Shown here piece after piece: positions 16,385-23,803 of a stretch of 64,000 nt of DNA (the stretch's first letter is position 1; the number at the start of each line of letters is the position of its first letter). The notes beneath the pieces are model-generated. The model saw only the letters and a program-made list of their open reading frames with translations, had not been told where the DNA came from and did no database searches. The DNA is taken from the NCBI GenBank assembly GCA_963726405.1, contig CAVSCF010000005.1:682001-746000 (forward strand). Reading direction: 5' to 3'. The position numbers were made by a program, and so were the translations under genes. The DNA is from JAOUJD01 sp963726405. Lineage in GTDB: Bacteria; Pseudomonadota; Gammaproteobacteria; Burkholderiales; Burkholderiaceae_F.

Positions 16385-17467
16385 TTACGCCCTCAAACGG
16401 CGGCTATGTGAGTGCACGGCATCCACCAGGACCCCCACGCTCTCCGGCGGAGTGAATTGCGAGATTCCGTGACCGAGGTTAAAGACGTGTCCAGCCCAGG
16501 AACCATCCGCATTCTGCGGGCGACCGAACGCGTCGAGCACGCCTTCCGCCTGAGTCCGGATCGCGTCCGGCGGAGCGAACAGCGCCATCGGGTCGAGGTT
16601 GCCCTGCAATGCGCATCGATCCCCGATCCGCGCCCGGGCCTTGCCGAGATTCACGGTCCAGTCGAGACCGACCGCATCGCAGCCGGTCAGCGCGATTTCC
16701 TCCAGCCAAAGGCCGCCGCCCTTCGTGAAGACAATGGAAGGCACGCGCCGGCCCTCATTTTCGCGTTTGAGTTGGGCGACAACTTCACGCATGTAGGCCA
16801 GCGAGAACGACTGGTACGCGCCGTCGGCCAGCGCGCCACCCCACGTGTCGAAGATCATCACGGCCTGCGCGCCGGCGTCGATCTGCGCGTTGAGGTAGTC
16901 AGCGACGGCCTTGGCGTTCACTCGCAGGATCGCGTGTAACAGGTCCGGCCGACCGTACATCATGGATTTGATCAGGCGGAAGTCATCCGAGCCGCCCCCC
17001 TCGACCATGTAGCAGGCAAGCGTGAACGGGCTGCCAGAGAAGCCGATCAGCGGAATCCGGCCAGCGAGCGCCTTGCGTATTTCGCGCACGGCATCGGTGA
17101 CATAGCGCAGTTCGCCCGCGGGATCCGGCGCGGCCAGGCGCGCGACGTCGGCTTCGGTGCGCACCGGCCGCTCGAACTTCGGGCCTTCCCCCTCGGCGAA
17201 GTAGAGGCCGAGACCCATGGCGTCGGGAACGGTCAGGATGTCCGAAAACAGGATGGCGGCGTCGAGCGGAAAACGATCGACAGGCTGCATCGTGACCTCG
17301 GTCGCAAACGCAGGCGACTTGGCGAGTCCCAGGAAGCTGCCTGCCCGTTTGCGCGTCGCGTTGTACTCGGCCATATAGCGGCCGGCTTGACGCATGAGCC
17401 ACACCGGCGTGTACTCGGTCGGTTGACGAAGCAGCGCGCGCAGCAGCGTGTCGTTCTGGAGTTTCAC
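16385..17467 (-). CDS. hemE: HemE, uroporphyrinogen decarboxylase
   Basis: Cytoplasmic haem-pathway enzyme converting uroporphyrinogen III to coproporphyrinogen III. From GTG 17467 the 360-residue protein starts KLQNDTLLRALLRQPTEYTP and contains the two family signatures PVWLMRQAGRYMAEY and GFSGSPFTLACYMVEGG, plus FDTWGGAL. The open frame extends much further upstream but only as antisense of the neighbours. No ATG precedes the signature, so the GTG is used. A divergent, broken DUF167 gene begins about 15 bp upstream. Confidence 0.95.
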   Translation of the reverse strand: MKLQNDTLLRALLRQPTEYTPVWLMRQAGRYMAEYNATRKRAGSFLGLAKSPAFATEVTMQPVDRFPLDAAILFSDILTVPDAMGLGLYFAEGEGPKFERPVRTEADVARLAAPDPAGELRYVTDAVREIRKALAGRIPLIGFSGSPFTLACYMVEGGGSDDFRLIKSMMYGRPDLLHAILRVNAKAVADYLNAQIDAGAQAVMIFDTWGGALADGAYQSFSLAYMREVVAQLKRENEGRRVPSIVFTKGGGLWLEEIALTGCDAVGLDWTVNLGKARARIGDRCALQGNLDPMALFAPPDAIRTQAEGVLDAFGRPQNADGSWAGHVFNLGHGISQFTPPESVGVLVDAVHSHSRRLRA

Positions 17468-17481
17468 GAGGGGCCGGTCCG

Positions 17482-17827
17482 GTGGGTGAGCCAAAAGGCG
17501 GCGATTTTCGCACGACCGCGCTGCCGCCCTGGATCGGATGTGCGCCCGGCAGGAGTCGTTCTCGCCCTCCACGTGCAACCGGGAGCGAAACGGCAGCAGG
17601 TGGTCGGAACCCATGGAACGCGATTGAAGATCGCCATCGCGTCCCCGCCTGCTGGAGGGACGCGCCAACGCCGCGCTCCTGGGTTTCATCGCCGACCGTC
17701 TTGCGGTGCCCAAGTCGGCGCTGACGCTGCTGTCTGGAGAGACATCGCGCGAAAAGCGCGTGGCAGTAGCGACGTCTCTGCCGCCGTCCTCGATCGCGGA
17801 TTCCTTGCTTCCACGCAAGGACAATAA
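17482..17827 (+). pseudogene. DUF167 (YggU-like) gene broken by frameshifts
   Basis: Three different plus-strand frames together spell a DUF167 protein. GTG 17482 opens ...TTALPPWIGCAPG. The next frame gives VVLALHVQPGAKRQQVVG and LKIAIASPPA. The third gives GRANAALLGFIADRL and VPKSALTLLSGETSREKRV. The joins at about 17548-17553 and 17651-17658 each need one surplus base removed. After the domain no natural stop is found in the third frame, so the 3' end is uncertain; a TAA at 17825-17827 in another frame is taken as the limit. As sequenced it cannot make an intact protein. Either it is a true pseudogene or the bases are sequencing errors. Confidence 0.7.
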
Positions 17828-17852
17828 AAAAAGCAGGCCCGAGGGCCTGCTT
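17826..17852 (-). terminator. Rho-independent terminator after the Ala/Lys-rich protein gene
   Basis: On the minus strand, AAGCAGGCC/GGCCTGCTT forms a nine-base-pair stem with a short loop and is followed by a run of T residues. It begins 21 bp after the stop of the Ala/Lys-rich gene, giving a single-gene transcript boundary. Confidence 0.85.
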
Positions 17853-17873
17853 CTTCGGAGAAAGGCTTCCGAA

Positions 17874-18155
17874 TTACTTCTTCGGGGCTTCTTTCTTCTC
17901 TTCCTTGGCGGCCGGAGCGGCAGCTTTCTCGTCCTTCTTCGCCGGCGCAGCGGCAGCTTTCTTTTCTTCTTTGGCGGCCGGGGCGGCCTTCTTCTCTTCC
18001 TTGGCGGCCGGAGCGGCAGCTTTCTCGTCCTTCTTCGCCGGCGCAGCAGCCGCGGGCTTGGCATCAGCCGGCTTGGCTTCGGCCTTCTTGTCCTGCGCGA
18101 AAGCGACGCCCGACGCGAAGGCCGTGGCGATCAGGGCAGCAATCAGCTTATTCAT
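17874..18155 (-). CDS. Ala/Lys-rich repetitive exported protein
   Basis: Small protein of 93 residues with a signal peptide (MNKLIAALIATAFASGVAFA). The mature part is made almost only of A, K, P, E and D, in near repeats such as APAKKDEKAAAPAAKEEKKA occurring about twice with related units between. It is low in complexity and presumably unfolded and periplasmic. Its DNA is correspondingly repetitive. The start has the expected signal sequence, and a strong terminator follows the stop. Proteins of this composition recur in betaproteobacteria, but I know of no assigned function. It could be a spacer, a cationic/anionic polymer or a histone-like tail mimic; none of these is supported by more than composition. 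Confidence 0.75.
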   Translation of the reverse strand: MNKLIAALIATAFASGVAFAQDKKAEAKPADAKPAAAAPAKKDEKAAAPAAKEEKKAAPAAKEEKKAAAAPAKKDEKAAAPAAKEEKKEAPKK

Positions 18156-18352
18156 GGTCTGTGTTCCTGGAACGTGGTTTTGGGTTGGTTGCGAGCCCGC
18201 CCAAGACCGAACATCTCCCCAGTCCCCTGCAGACTCAGTGCGGCTAACGAAACAGCCGGGCCGGAGGTTGACACGGGGGTACGGTTAAGTCGCCGGTTTG
18301 GTCACCCGGCACACAGAATCGCCCCCAACCTGGGCGCAGTGGCGCTTTTTCG

Positions 18353-18886
18353 CTACTCCTGCGGGACTGTCAGCGTCCGCACGCGCCACTTGGTGTCGTT
18401 GGTGAACAGCCAGGTTTCCGAGTACGTCATGGCCCCGGTCTTCACCAGGGCCGCGGGCGGGGCGGGCAGCGGAGAGGCTGTCTTCAGGGACGCCTGGACC
18501 ATGTTGTTGAGCTTCGGAATGCCCGGGGACCGAACGATCTTCGATCTGGTGACGTTGCCGCTCTTGTCGACGGTCACATCGACGACGATAACGCCCTGCA
18601 ACAGGTGATGCGGCCGCCCTTCGAACAGCTCCGCGGAATTGGCGGCGTGGATGCGCTCGGCCGCCAGCCGCTTCCACTGCTCGAGCGCCGGGTCGCGCGC
18701 GGCCAAGCGCGGACCGGAACTGGTCGCCGGCCAGCTCGCCGCCGGCGCCGCGGGCGCGGTCGCGGGTCCGGAGGCGGCGGGAGCCGGCGCGGCCGGTGAG
18801 GATGCGGGCGGGGTCGAGCCGCAGCCGGCCGCGACGACGATCACCGAGGCCAGCGTGGCGTGGAGCAGGCACGTGCGTTTCAACAT
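18353..18886 (-). CDS. TonB C-terminal-domain-like lipoprotein
   Basis: Lipoprotein of 177 residues. The signal peptide ends in a lipobox (VVAAGC), followed by a Pro/Ala/Ser-rich segment (about residues 23-65). The C-terminal part (VIVVDVTVDKSGNVTRSKIV, then PSP-type PLPAPPAAL) resembles the TonB C-terminal domain that touches TonB-dependent receptors. Unlike classical TonB there is no N-terminal inner-membrane helix to couple to ExbB/ExbD, so direct energy transduction is doubtful. It begins 3 bp after the stop of the PqqU-like receptor gene and so is co-transcribed with it. Its role may be specific to that receptor. Confidence 0.7.
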   Translation of the reverse strand: MLKRTCLLHATLASVIVVAAGCGSTPPASSPAAPAPAASGPATAPAAPAASWPATSSGPRLAARDPALEQWKRLAAERIHAANSAELFEGRPHHLLQGVIVVDVTVDKSGNVTRSKIVRSPGIPKLNNMVQASLKTASPLPAPPAALVKTGAMTYSETWLFTNDTKWRVRTLTVPQE

Positions 18887-18889
18887 GGT

Positions 18890-21049
18890 TCAGTACCTCG
18901 CGTCGAGCCCGACGGTCCAGGACCGGCCGGGAGCCGGTTCGAAGAACCGGCCGTTGCTTTCGTTGACGATCACCGAGCCGATGTATCGCGCGTCCAGCAC
19001 GTTGTCGATGCGGAAAAAAGCGCGGAGTTTCCAGCTACCTGCGACGAACGGCCGTTGCACCGAGAGGTTTACCGCTCCCCATCCGGCCGCGAAATCGCTG
19101 TTACGGTCATCGACTGGCAGGCGTGACTGTGCCCGCCACTCGGCCCCGAGGTCGACGCCCTGTGTGCGGTAATCGGCCCGGACGAATAAAGTTTGCGCCG
19201 GCACACCGGGCAGGCGATTTCCGGCCGGCACGACCAGGGTCGGCTGCGTGCAGGGCGCGCTCTGGCAGACCGCGAACGGCTCCGAATAGGTCGCGTGTAT
19301 CGTCGCCAGCGCGGCCTGCAGCGTCAGGTTGTCGAGAGGCCGCCACGCCACGCTCGCCTCCGCGCCGTACCGCTCCGTCGCTGCGGCATTGCCGAACGAA
19401 GACCGCCCGCCGACGTTGGTCAGCACCACGATGTCGTCCTCCGTGCGCACGCCGAACAGTGCCGCGGTGACGCTTAGCGACGTGGAGGGCATGTACTTCC
19501 AGCCGAGTTCGACGTTGTTGCTGCGCCCGGGCTTCAGTGACGTATTCAGGCCGGCGCTGCCGTCCGGCCGGTAGGCGAGTTCGTTCAACGTGGGCGTTTC
19601 GAACCCACGCCCGTACGACACGTAGTAGCTCGTGCCTGGCGTAGCCCGGTAGACGAGGCCAACGACCGGGTTGACGCTGCTCATGTCGATGCTGCCCGAG
19701 TCATTCCCGTTGGCCAGATAGTGGTCTTCGCTCCGGAACTCGACACGCGAGGCGCGCACGCCAGCGGTGAGTTTCCAGCGCGCAGCGAGGTCGGCCTCCA
19801 CCTGCAGGTAGGCGTCGTTCGAGGTGACCGTGTTGTTCTCGTCGCGACGCAAACGGCCGAGGACGCCCAACGTGTCGCCGATGAAGTTCTCGTACCCGCG
19901 GCGATCTTCGCTCATGCGCTCGACATTCACGCCTGCAGTGACCGTCGCCCGGTCGAAGTAACGCTGAACGCGCGCGTCGACCCCGCCGAAGTCGCGCGCG
20001 AAGTCGATCACGCCCCCCGGATGCGTCGGCGGCCTTTGTACCGCCACCGGTATCGCCTGGAACTGCGTGACCTCCCGATTGCCGATCCAGGCCGCGATAT
20101 TGGAGCGCCACCCGCCGCCGAGGTCGGACGCGAGCTCGCCGCCGAACTGCATCTGCTGCGCCGACTTCCGGGTGTCGAACTGCAGCGCCTGAGGCGACGC
20201 CTGGCGGGGGTCCGCGCTGGCTTGCGCCCGGGTCAGGCCGAGCGGATCCATGGAATCCGGCATGTCGAGGCCGTTTGCCATCAGTCGAAGTTGCCCCAGG
20301 GGAGTTGCAACCGCGCCTGCGACATTGACGACGTCGCGGGTCGCCGCGCTGTGTTCGCGGTACCCCTCGGTGGAAAAGCGCCCCGCGTCCAGCGCGATCG
20401 AGGCAGCGTCATTGCCAGCCGCCGCACTCGCTCCGAGTCGCCATGTCCCGTAGCTCCCGGCGGCGCTCGTGATCTCGCCCGTCGGCGCCGAAGGACCGAC
20501 GCGCGTGGTCATCGAGATCACGCCGCCCGAGGAGTTTCCGTACAGCGCGGAAAATGGCCCGCGCAGAACTTCGATCCGCTCGACGGCGTTGAGAGGAAAG
20601 TTCGAGACCTGCCCCTGACCGTCCGGCATGGTGGCCGGAATGCCGTCCAGGTAGAGCCGCACGCCGCGCACGCCGAAGGTGGACCGCGCACCGAAGCCGC
20701 GGATGGATATCTGCAGGTCCTGCGCATAGTTCTGCCGGTTCAGCGCCACCACGCCAGGGATGCGCGCCAACGTCTCCGACAGGTTCACACGCCACTGCGC
20801 GTCACGCACTTCATCGCGATCGATCACGTCGACTGACGCGGGAACATCGAGTGCGGCGCGCTCGGTGCGCGTGGCCGTGACGACCGTCGTCTCGAGCGTG
20901 GTCGGGGCAGTCTGCGCGAAGGCGACCGGTGCAGTCAGAACGACCGGAGCCAGTGCGAACGCGACCAGACAGCACAGCGGCGACGCGCCCGGTCGACAAC
21001 GGCTGCTCGCAGCCCCAACGCTGCGTCGAGACAACATGGAACGGGTCAC
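18890..21049 (-). CDS. TonB-dependent outer-membrane receptor, PqqU/YncD-like
   Basis: Outer-membrane beta-barrel receptor of 719 residues with a signal peptide, a plug domain (about residues 55-170) and a barrel. From memory, E. coli YncD (PqqU), the importer of the cofactor PQQ, has nearly the same signature segments: NRQNYAQDLQISIRGFGAR, YLDGIPATMPDGQGQ, RGPFSALYGNSSGGV, and the C-terminal GSVIVNESNGRFFEPAPGR. The start is GTG 21049, whose stop-start overlap (GTGA) couples it to the upstream cytochrome gene; ATG 21037 is an alternative. Its operon partner is a PQQ-dependent-type sugar dehydrogenase, which fits PQQ uptake. Identity with PqqU is an inference from recalled sequence and context. 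Confidence 0.85.
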   Translation of the reverse strand: MTRSMLSRRSVGAASSRCRPGASPLCCLVAFALAPVVLTAPVAFAQTAPTTLETTVVTATRTERAALDVPASVDVIDRDEVRDAQWRVNLSETLARIPGVVALNRQNYAQDLQISIRGFGARSTFGVRGVRLYLDGIPATMPDGQGQVSNFPLNAVERIEVLRGPFSALYGNSSGGVISMTTRVGPSAPTGEITSAAGSYGTWRLGASAAAGNDAASIALDAGRFSTEGYREHSAATRDVVNVAGAVATPLGQLRLMANGLDMPDSMDPLGLTRAQASADPRQASPQALQFDTRKSAQQMQFGGELASDLGGGWRSNIAAWIGNREVTQFQAIPVAVQRPPTHPGGVIDFARDFGGVDARVQRYFDRATVTAGVNVERMSEDRRGYENFIGDTLGVLGRLRRDENNTVTSNDAYLQVEADLAARWKLTAGVRASRVEFRSEDHYLANGNDSGSIDMSSVNPVVGLVYRATPGTSYYVSYGRGFETPTLNELAYRPDGSAGLNTSLKPGRSNNVELGWKYMPSTSLSVTAALFGVRTEDDIVVLTNVGGRSSFGNAAATERYGAEASVAWRPLDNLTLQAALATIHATYSEPFAVCQSAPCTQPTLVVPAGNRLPGVPAQTLFVRADYRTQGVDLGAEWRAQSRLPVDDRNSDFAAGWGAVNLSVQRPFVAGSWKLRAFFRIDNVLDARYIGSVIVNESNGRFFEPAPGRSWTVGLDARY

Positions 21050-21397
21050 TGCGGCACGGCCTTCACTTCAATCTGGATCGCGGAATAGTACGCAGCGAGC
21101 TCGCGAATATCGTCGTCGCTCAGTCCCTTGGCGGCGACCGCCATGACTTCACTGCGTCGCGTTCCGGCGCGGTACGCGCGCAGTTCGCGTTCCAGATAGG
21201 ACGCCGGCTGCGCCGCGAGGTTGGGCGCATCGGGCAACTTCGCAATGCCGTCCAGTCCGTGGCACGCCTGGCAGGCGCTTGCCTTGCGGCGACCCGTGGC
21301 CACATCCTGCGCGATGGCGTCGCCGCAGGCGGCGAGGGCTCCGGAAAGGACCGCCGCCGCGGTGAAGCGCGGCGGCGGCGAGCGTGCGGAGACCCAT
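21046..21397 (-). CDS. Small cytochrome c, frame broken within the signal peptide
   Basis: One-haem c-type cytochrome of about 115 residues. The haem site is ACQACHG, followed by PNLAAQPASYLERELRAYRAG and the C-terminal RELAAYYSAIQ, as in class I cytochromes that accept electrons from periplasmic dehydrogenases. The haem frame has no proper start: its only start-like codon is GTG 21303, ten residues before the haem site. A signal peptide begins at ATG 21397 (MGLRTLAAAA) one frame away and continues in the haem frame as FTAAAVLSGALAACGDAIAQ. Removing one base near 21362-21370 joins them. The gene starts 6 bp after the dehydrogenase stop, so it probably receives that enzyme's electrons. Confidence 0.7.
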
Positions 21398-21402
21398 CCC
21401 GC

Positions 21403-22668
21403 TCAGGGCTGGTAGGAGATGCGGTAGATCGCACCGGCAAAGTCGTCCGACACGAGCAGGGACCCGTCCTTCATCACGGCGACGTCCACGGGCCGGCCAC
21501 GATAAGTTCCCGTAGCGCTGTCCAGCCAGCCATCGGCGAACACCTCGGTCTTGTCGGCCGTGCCGTCGGCCTTGAGGGAAGTGAACATCACGCGCGCGCC
21601 GATCGGTTTGGTGCGATTCCACGAGCCGTGCTGCGCCGAAAAGATGCCGCCCTGGTACTTCGCCGGGAACTGCTTGCCCGTGTAGTGCGTCAGCCCGAGG
21701 TCGGCCGCGTGCGCATCCATGTAGACCTGCGGATCCGTGATGTTGGCCGGCAGGGGGTCCTTGTCATACCCGTGCTCCGTGATGCGCGTCTTGCCCTGTT
21801 TCCACGGATAGCCGAAGAACTGGCCGGGCTTGGTGGCGCGGTTCAGTTCGCCCGCCGGGATGTCGTCACCCATGCCGTCGGTCTGGTTGTCGGTGAACCA
21901 CACCGAGCCGTCTTTCGGGCTGATGTCGATACCGACCGAATTGCGGATTCCGGTGGCGTACACCTCGCGCTTGGAGCCGTCGAACGGGTTCATGCGGACG
22001 ATGCCGCCGATGCCGACCTTGTTGAACAACGCGATCTTGTCGCGCGGCTGCACGTTGAACGGCTGGCCCAGGGTGATGTAGAGCATGCCGTCCGGCCCGA
22101 CGCGGCAGGTGCGCGCGTGGTGGTTGTAGGACTCCTCCTCGACCGGAATCAGCTGCCCTTGCGGCACCACTTCGATCACCGCAACATCGGGGCCTTCGTA
22201 GAAGAACTCCGCCGCGGGGAAGTTCAGCACGCGGTTGTGCTCGACGACGATCAGGAAGCCGTCCTTGGTCCAGCACACGCCGTTGGGCACCTGGAACTTC
22301 AGCGAAGGCGCGAACTGCTTGACCTCGTCGGCCACGTAGTCGCTGTTGCGATCTGTCACTGCCCACACCGTCGTCTTGCGCGTGCCGACGAAGAGCATGT
22401 TGGTGCTCGGTGCGATGGCCATGTGGCGCGCGTCCGGGACGATCGCGAACAGCTCGATCTTGAAACCAGGCGGCAGCTTGATGCGCTTAAGGTTCTCGCG
22501 CAGGGCATCGGCGTTCTTGCCCGACTGCGGAACTGACGGGATGTTCGGGTCCGTGCCCGAGGCCCTCATCTGCTTGAGCTTCTCGATGTTCTGCTGCGCG
22601 ACGGCGGGTGTGATGCTGCCGACCGCAAGCGCAACCGCGACGGCGGTCGCCTTCCAGGTCCGTTTCAT
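21403..22668 (-). CDS. PQQ-dependent sugar dehydrogenase-type beta-propeller
   Basis: Periplasmic quinoprotein of the soluble glucose/sorbosone dehydrogenase family (421 residues from ATG 22668, with a GGAGA-type ribosome site). The signal peptide is MKRTWKATAVAVALAVGSIT. Propeller signatures are VPNGVCWTKDGFLIVVEHNR, YNHHARTCRVGPDGMLYITL, GIRNSVGIDISPKDGSVWFT and DNQTDGMGDDIPAGELNR; the last includes residues that bind Ca/PQQ in relatives. The substrate is unknown. It leads an apparent operon with a cytochrome c, a PqqU-like receptor and a TonB-like lipoprotein. No pqqABCDE synthesis genes are in the window, consistent with PQQ import. Confidence 0.88.
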   Translation of the reverse strand: MKRTWKATAVAVALAVGSITPAVAQQNIEKLKQMRASGTDPNIPSVPQSGKNADALRENLKRIKLPPGFKIELFAIVPDARHMAIAPSTNMLFVGTRKTTVWAVTDRNSDYVADEVKQFAPSLKFQVPNGVCWTKDGFLIVVEHNRVLNFPAAEFFYEGPDVAVIEVVPQGQLIPVEEESYNHHARTCRVGPDGMLYITLGQPFNVQPRDKIALFNKVGIGGIVRMNPFDGSKREVYATGIRNSVGIDISPKDGSVWFTDNQTDGMGDDIPAGELNRATKPGQFFGYPWKQGKTRITEHGYDKDPLPANITDPQVYMDAHAADLGLTHYTGKQFPAKYQGGIFSAQHGSWNRTKPIGARVMFTSLKADGTADKTEVFADGWLDSATGTYRGRPVDVAVMKDGSLLVSDDFAGAIYRISYQP

Positions 22669-22824
22669 GAATGTCTCCTGTCTTCGTGCGTCGTTTTTAT
22701 GACTTTGCATCGCACTGGCGCGTGCGATGCGCCGAGTCTATGTAGAGCCGCGCGCCCGGGCAATCAGGCTGGCTTGTGCGCTTCGCCGGATACCGCGAAA
22801 GCGCGAGCGCGACGCCTCGATGGT

Positions 22825-23262
22825 TCAGCGCACGACGAGCACCGGGCGGACGGTGTGCGTGAGCACGCGCTGCGTCTCGCTGCCGAGCAACAGCCCTTGG
22901 ACGCCACGATGTCCGTGGGAGGCCATCACGATCAGTCCGCAGTCATGCTTATCGGCGGCCGTGACGATCGCGCGGTAAGGCTCATCGTCCTGCAGCATGG
23001 AGGTATGGCAGGCAACTCCGGCCACGGCCGCGGCCCGCGCGACCTGCGCCAGCCGATCGCTCGCTTCGGCGCCCGCACGTCCCTGATAGTCCTCCGCCGC
23101 CACGCCGCTCGACTCGCCGATGCCCGCGTACGGATAGGCCGCCAATGACGTGAACGCGATCAGTTCTGCGCCCAGCGCACGGGCCAGTTCCACCGCCGTT
23201 GCCACTGCCTTGTCCGACAACGCGGAGCCATCGGTTGCAACCAGAATCCTGCCGTTGAACAT
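22825..23262 (-). CDS. Universal stress protein (UspA family)
   Basis: Single-domain UspA protein of 145 residues. The start ATG 23262 gives MFNGRILVATDGSALSDKAV, the canonical first strand and loop. The nucleotide-binding C-terminal motif IVMASHGHRGVQGLLLGSET is intact, so it belongs to the ATP-binding class. VRPVLVVR is the usual last strand. It stands alone between the PQQ dehydrogenase and the end of the atp operon. Confidence 0.92.
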   Translation of the reverse strand: MFNGRILVATDGSALSDKAVATAVELARALGAELIAFTSLAAYPYAGIGESSGVAAEDYQGRAGAEASDRLAQVARAAAVAGVACHTSMLQDDEPYRAIVTAADKHDCGLIVMASHGHRGVQGLLLGSETQRVLTHTVRPVLVVR

Positions 23263-23305
23263 GAGTCCTCCGCCGGTCCCTTGATAGTAGGACGAAGCGC
23301 CCAGC

Positions 23306-23332
23306 AAAAAGGGCAGCGAACGCTGCCCTTTG
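23306..23332 (-). terminator. Rho-independent terminator of the atp operon
   Basis: On the minus strand, GGGCAGCG/CGCTGCCC closes over two bases and is followed by TTTTT. It sits 28 bp after the atpC stop, at the end of atpIBEFHAGDC. Confidence 0.88.
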
Positions 23333-23359
23333 GGCTAAAGCAAAGCCGCGCTGAGCCGG

Positions 23360-23779
23360 TTACCTGCCGCGCAGCTTCCGGATGGCAGCAAGCTGCGCAG
23401 CGATGGACGACATCTCGGCCTCGACCTTGGCAATTTCGAGATCGCTGGTCGCATTCTTGCGCGCTTCCTCCGCGTCCTTCAGCGCTTCGCGGGCCTTTGC
23501 CTCGTCCAGATCCTTGCCACGGATCGCGGTGTCAGCGAGGACGGTGACGACGTGCGGCTGCACTTCGAGGATACCGCCGGCGACAAAGACCTGCTCTTCG
23601 GCCGCCTGGTCAGCCACCTTGATGCGCACTACACCAGGACGGATGCGCGTGATCAGCGGTGCGTGCCGCGGGTAGATGCCGAGCTCGCCCGTTTCGCCCG
23701 GCAGCACGACGAACTCCGCCAGACCGGAAAAGATCGACTCTTCCGCACTGACGACGTCGACCTGGATCGTGTTGGCCAT
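23360..23779 (-). CDS. atpC: ATP synthase F1 subunit epsilon
   Basis: Regulatory stalk subunit of the F1 sector (139 residues). The N-terminal beta-barrel shows IQVDVVSAEESIFSGLAEFV, GELGIYPRHAPLITRIRPG and GGILEVQPHVVTVLADTAIR. The C-terminal two-helix domain (about residues 90-139) is present, so the inhibitory helices are intact. It is the last gene of the atp operon, 24 bp after atpD, followed by a terminator. Confidence 0.96.
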   Translation of the reverse strand: MANTIQVDVVSAEESIFSGLAEFVVLPGETGELGIYPRHAPLITRIRPGVVRIKVADQAAEEQVFVAGGILEVQPHVVTVLADTAIRGKDLDEAKAREALKDAEEARKNATSDLEIAKVEAEMSSIAAQLAAIRKLRGR

Positions 23780-23803
23780 CTGACTCTCCGTGCGTGGCGC
23801 CCG

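Noticed and set aside
17874..18155. Possible CRISPR or tandem-repeat array
   Set aside because: The repetition is of codons inside a signal-peptide-bearing gene; there are no spacers of fixed length.
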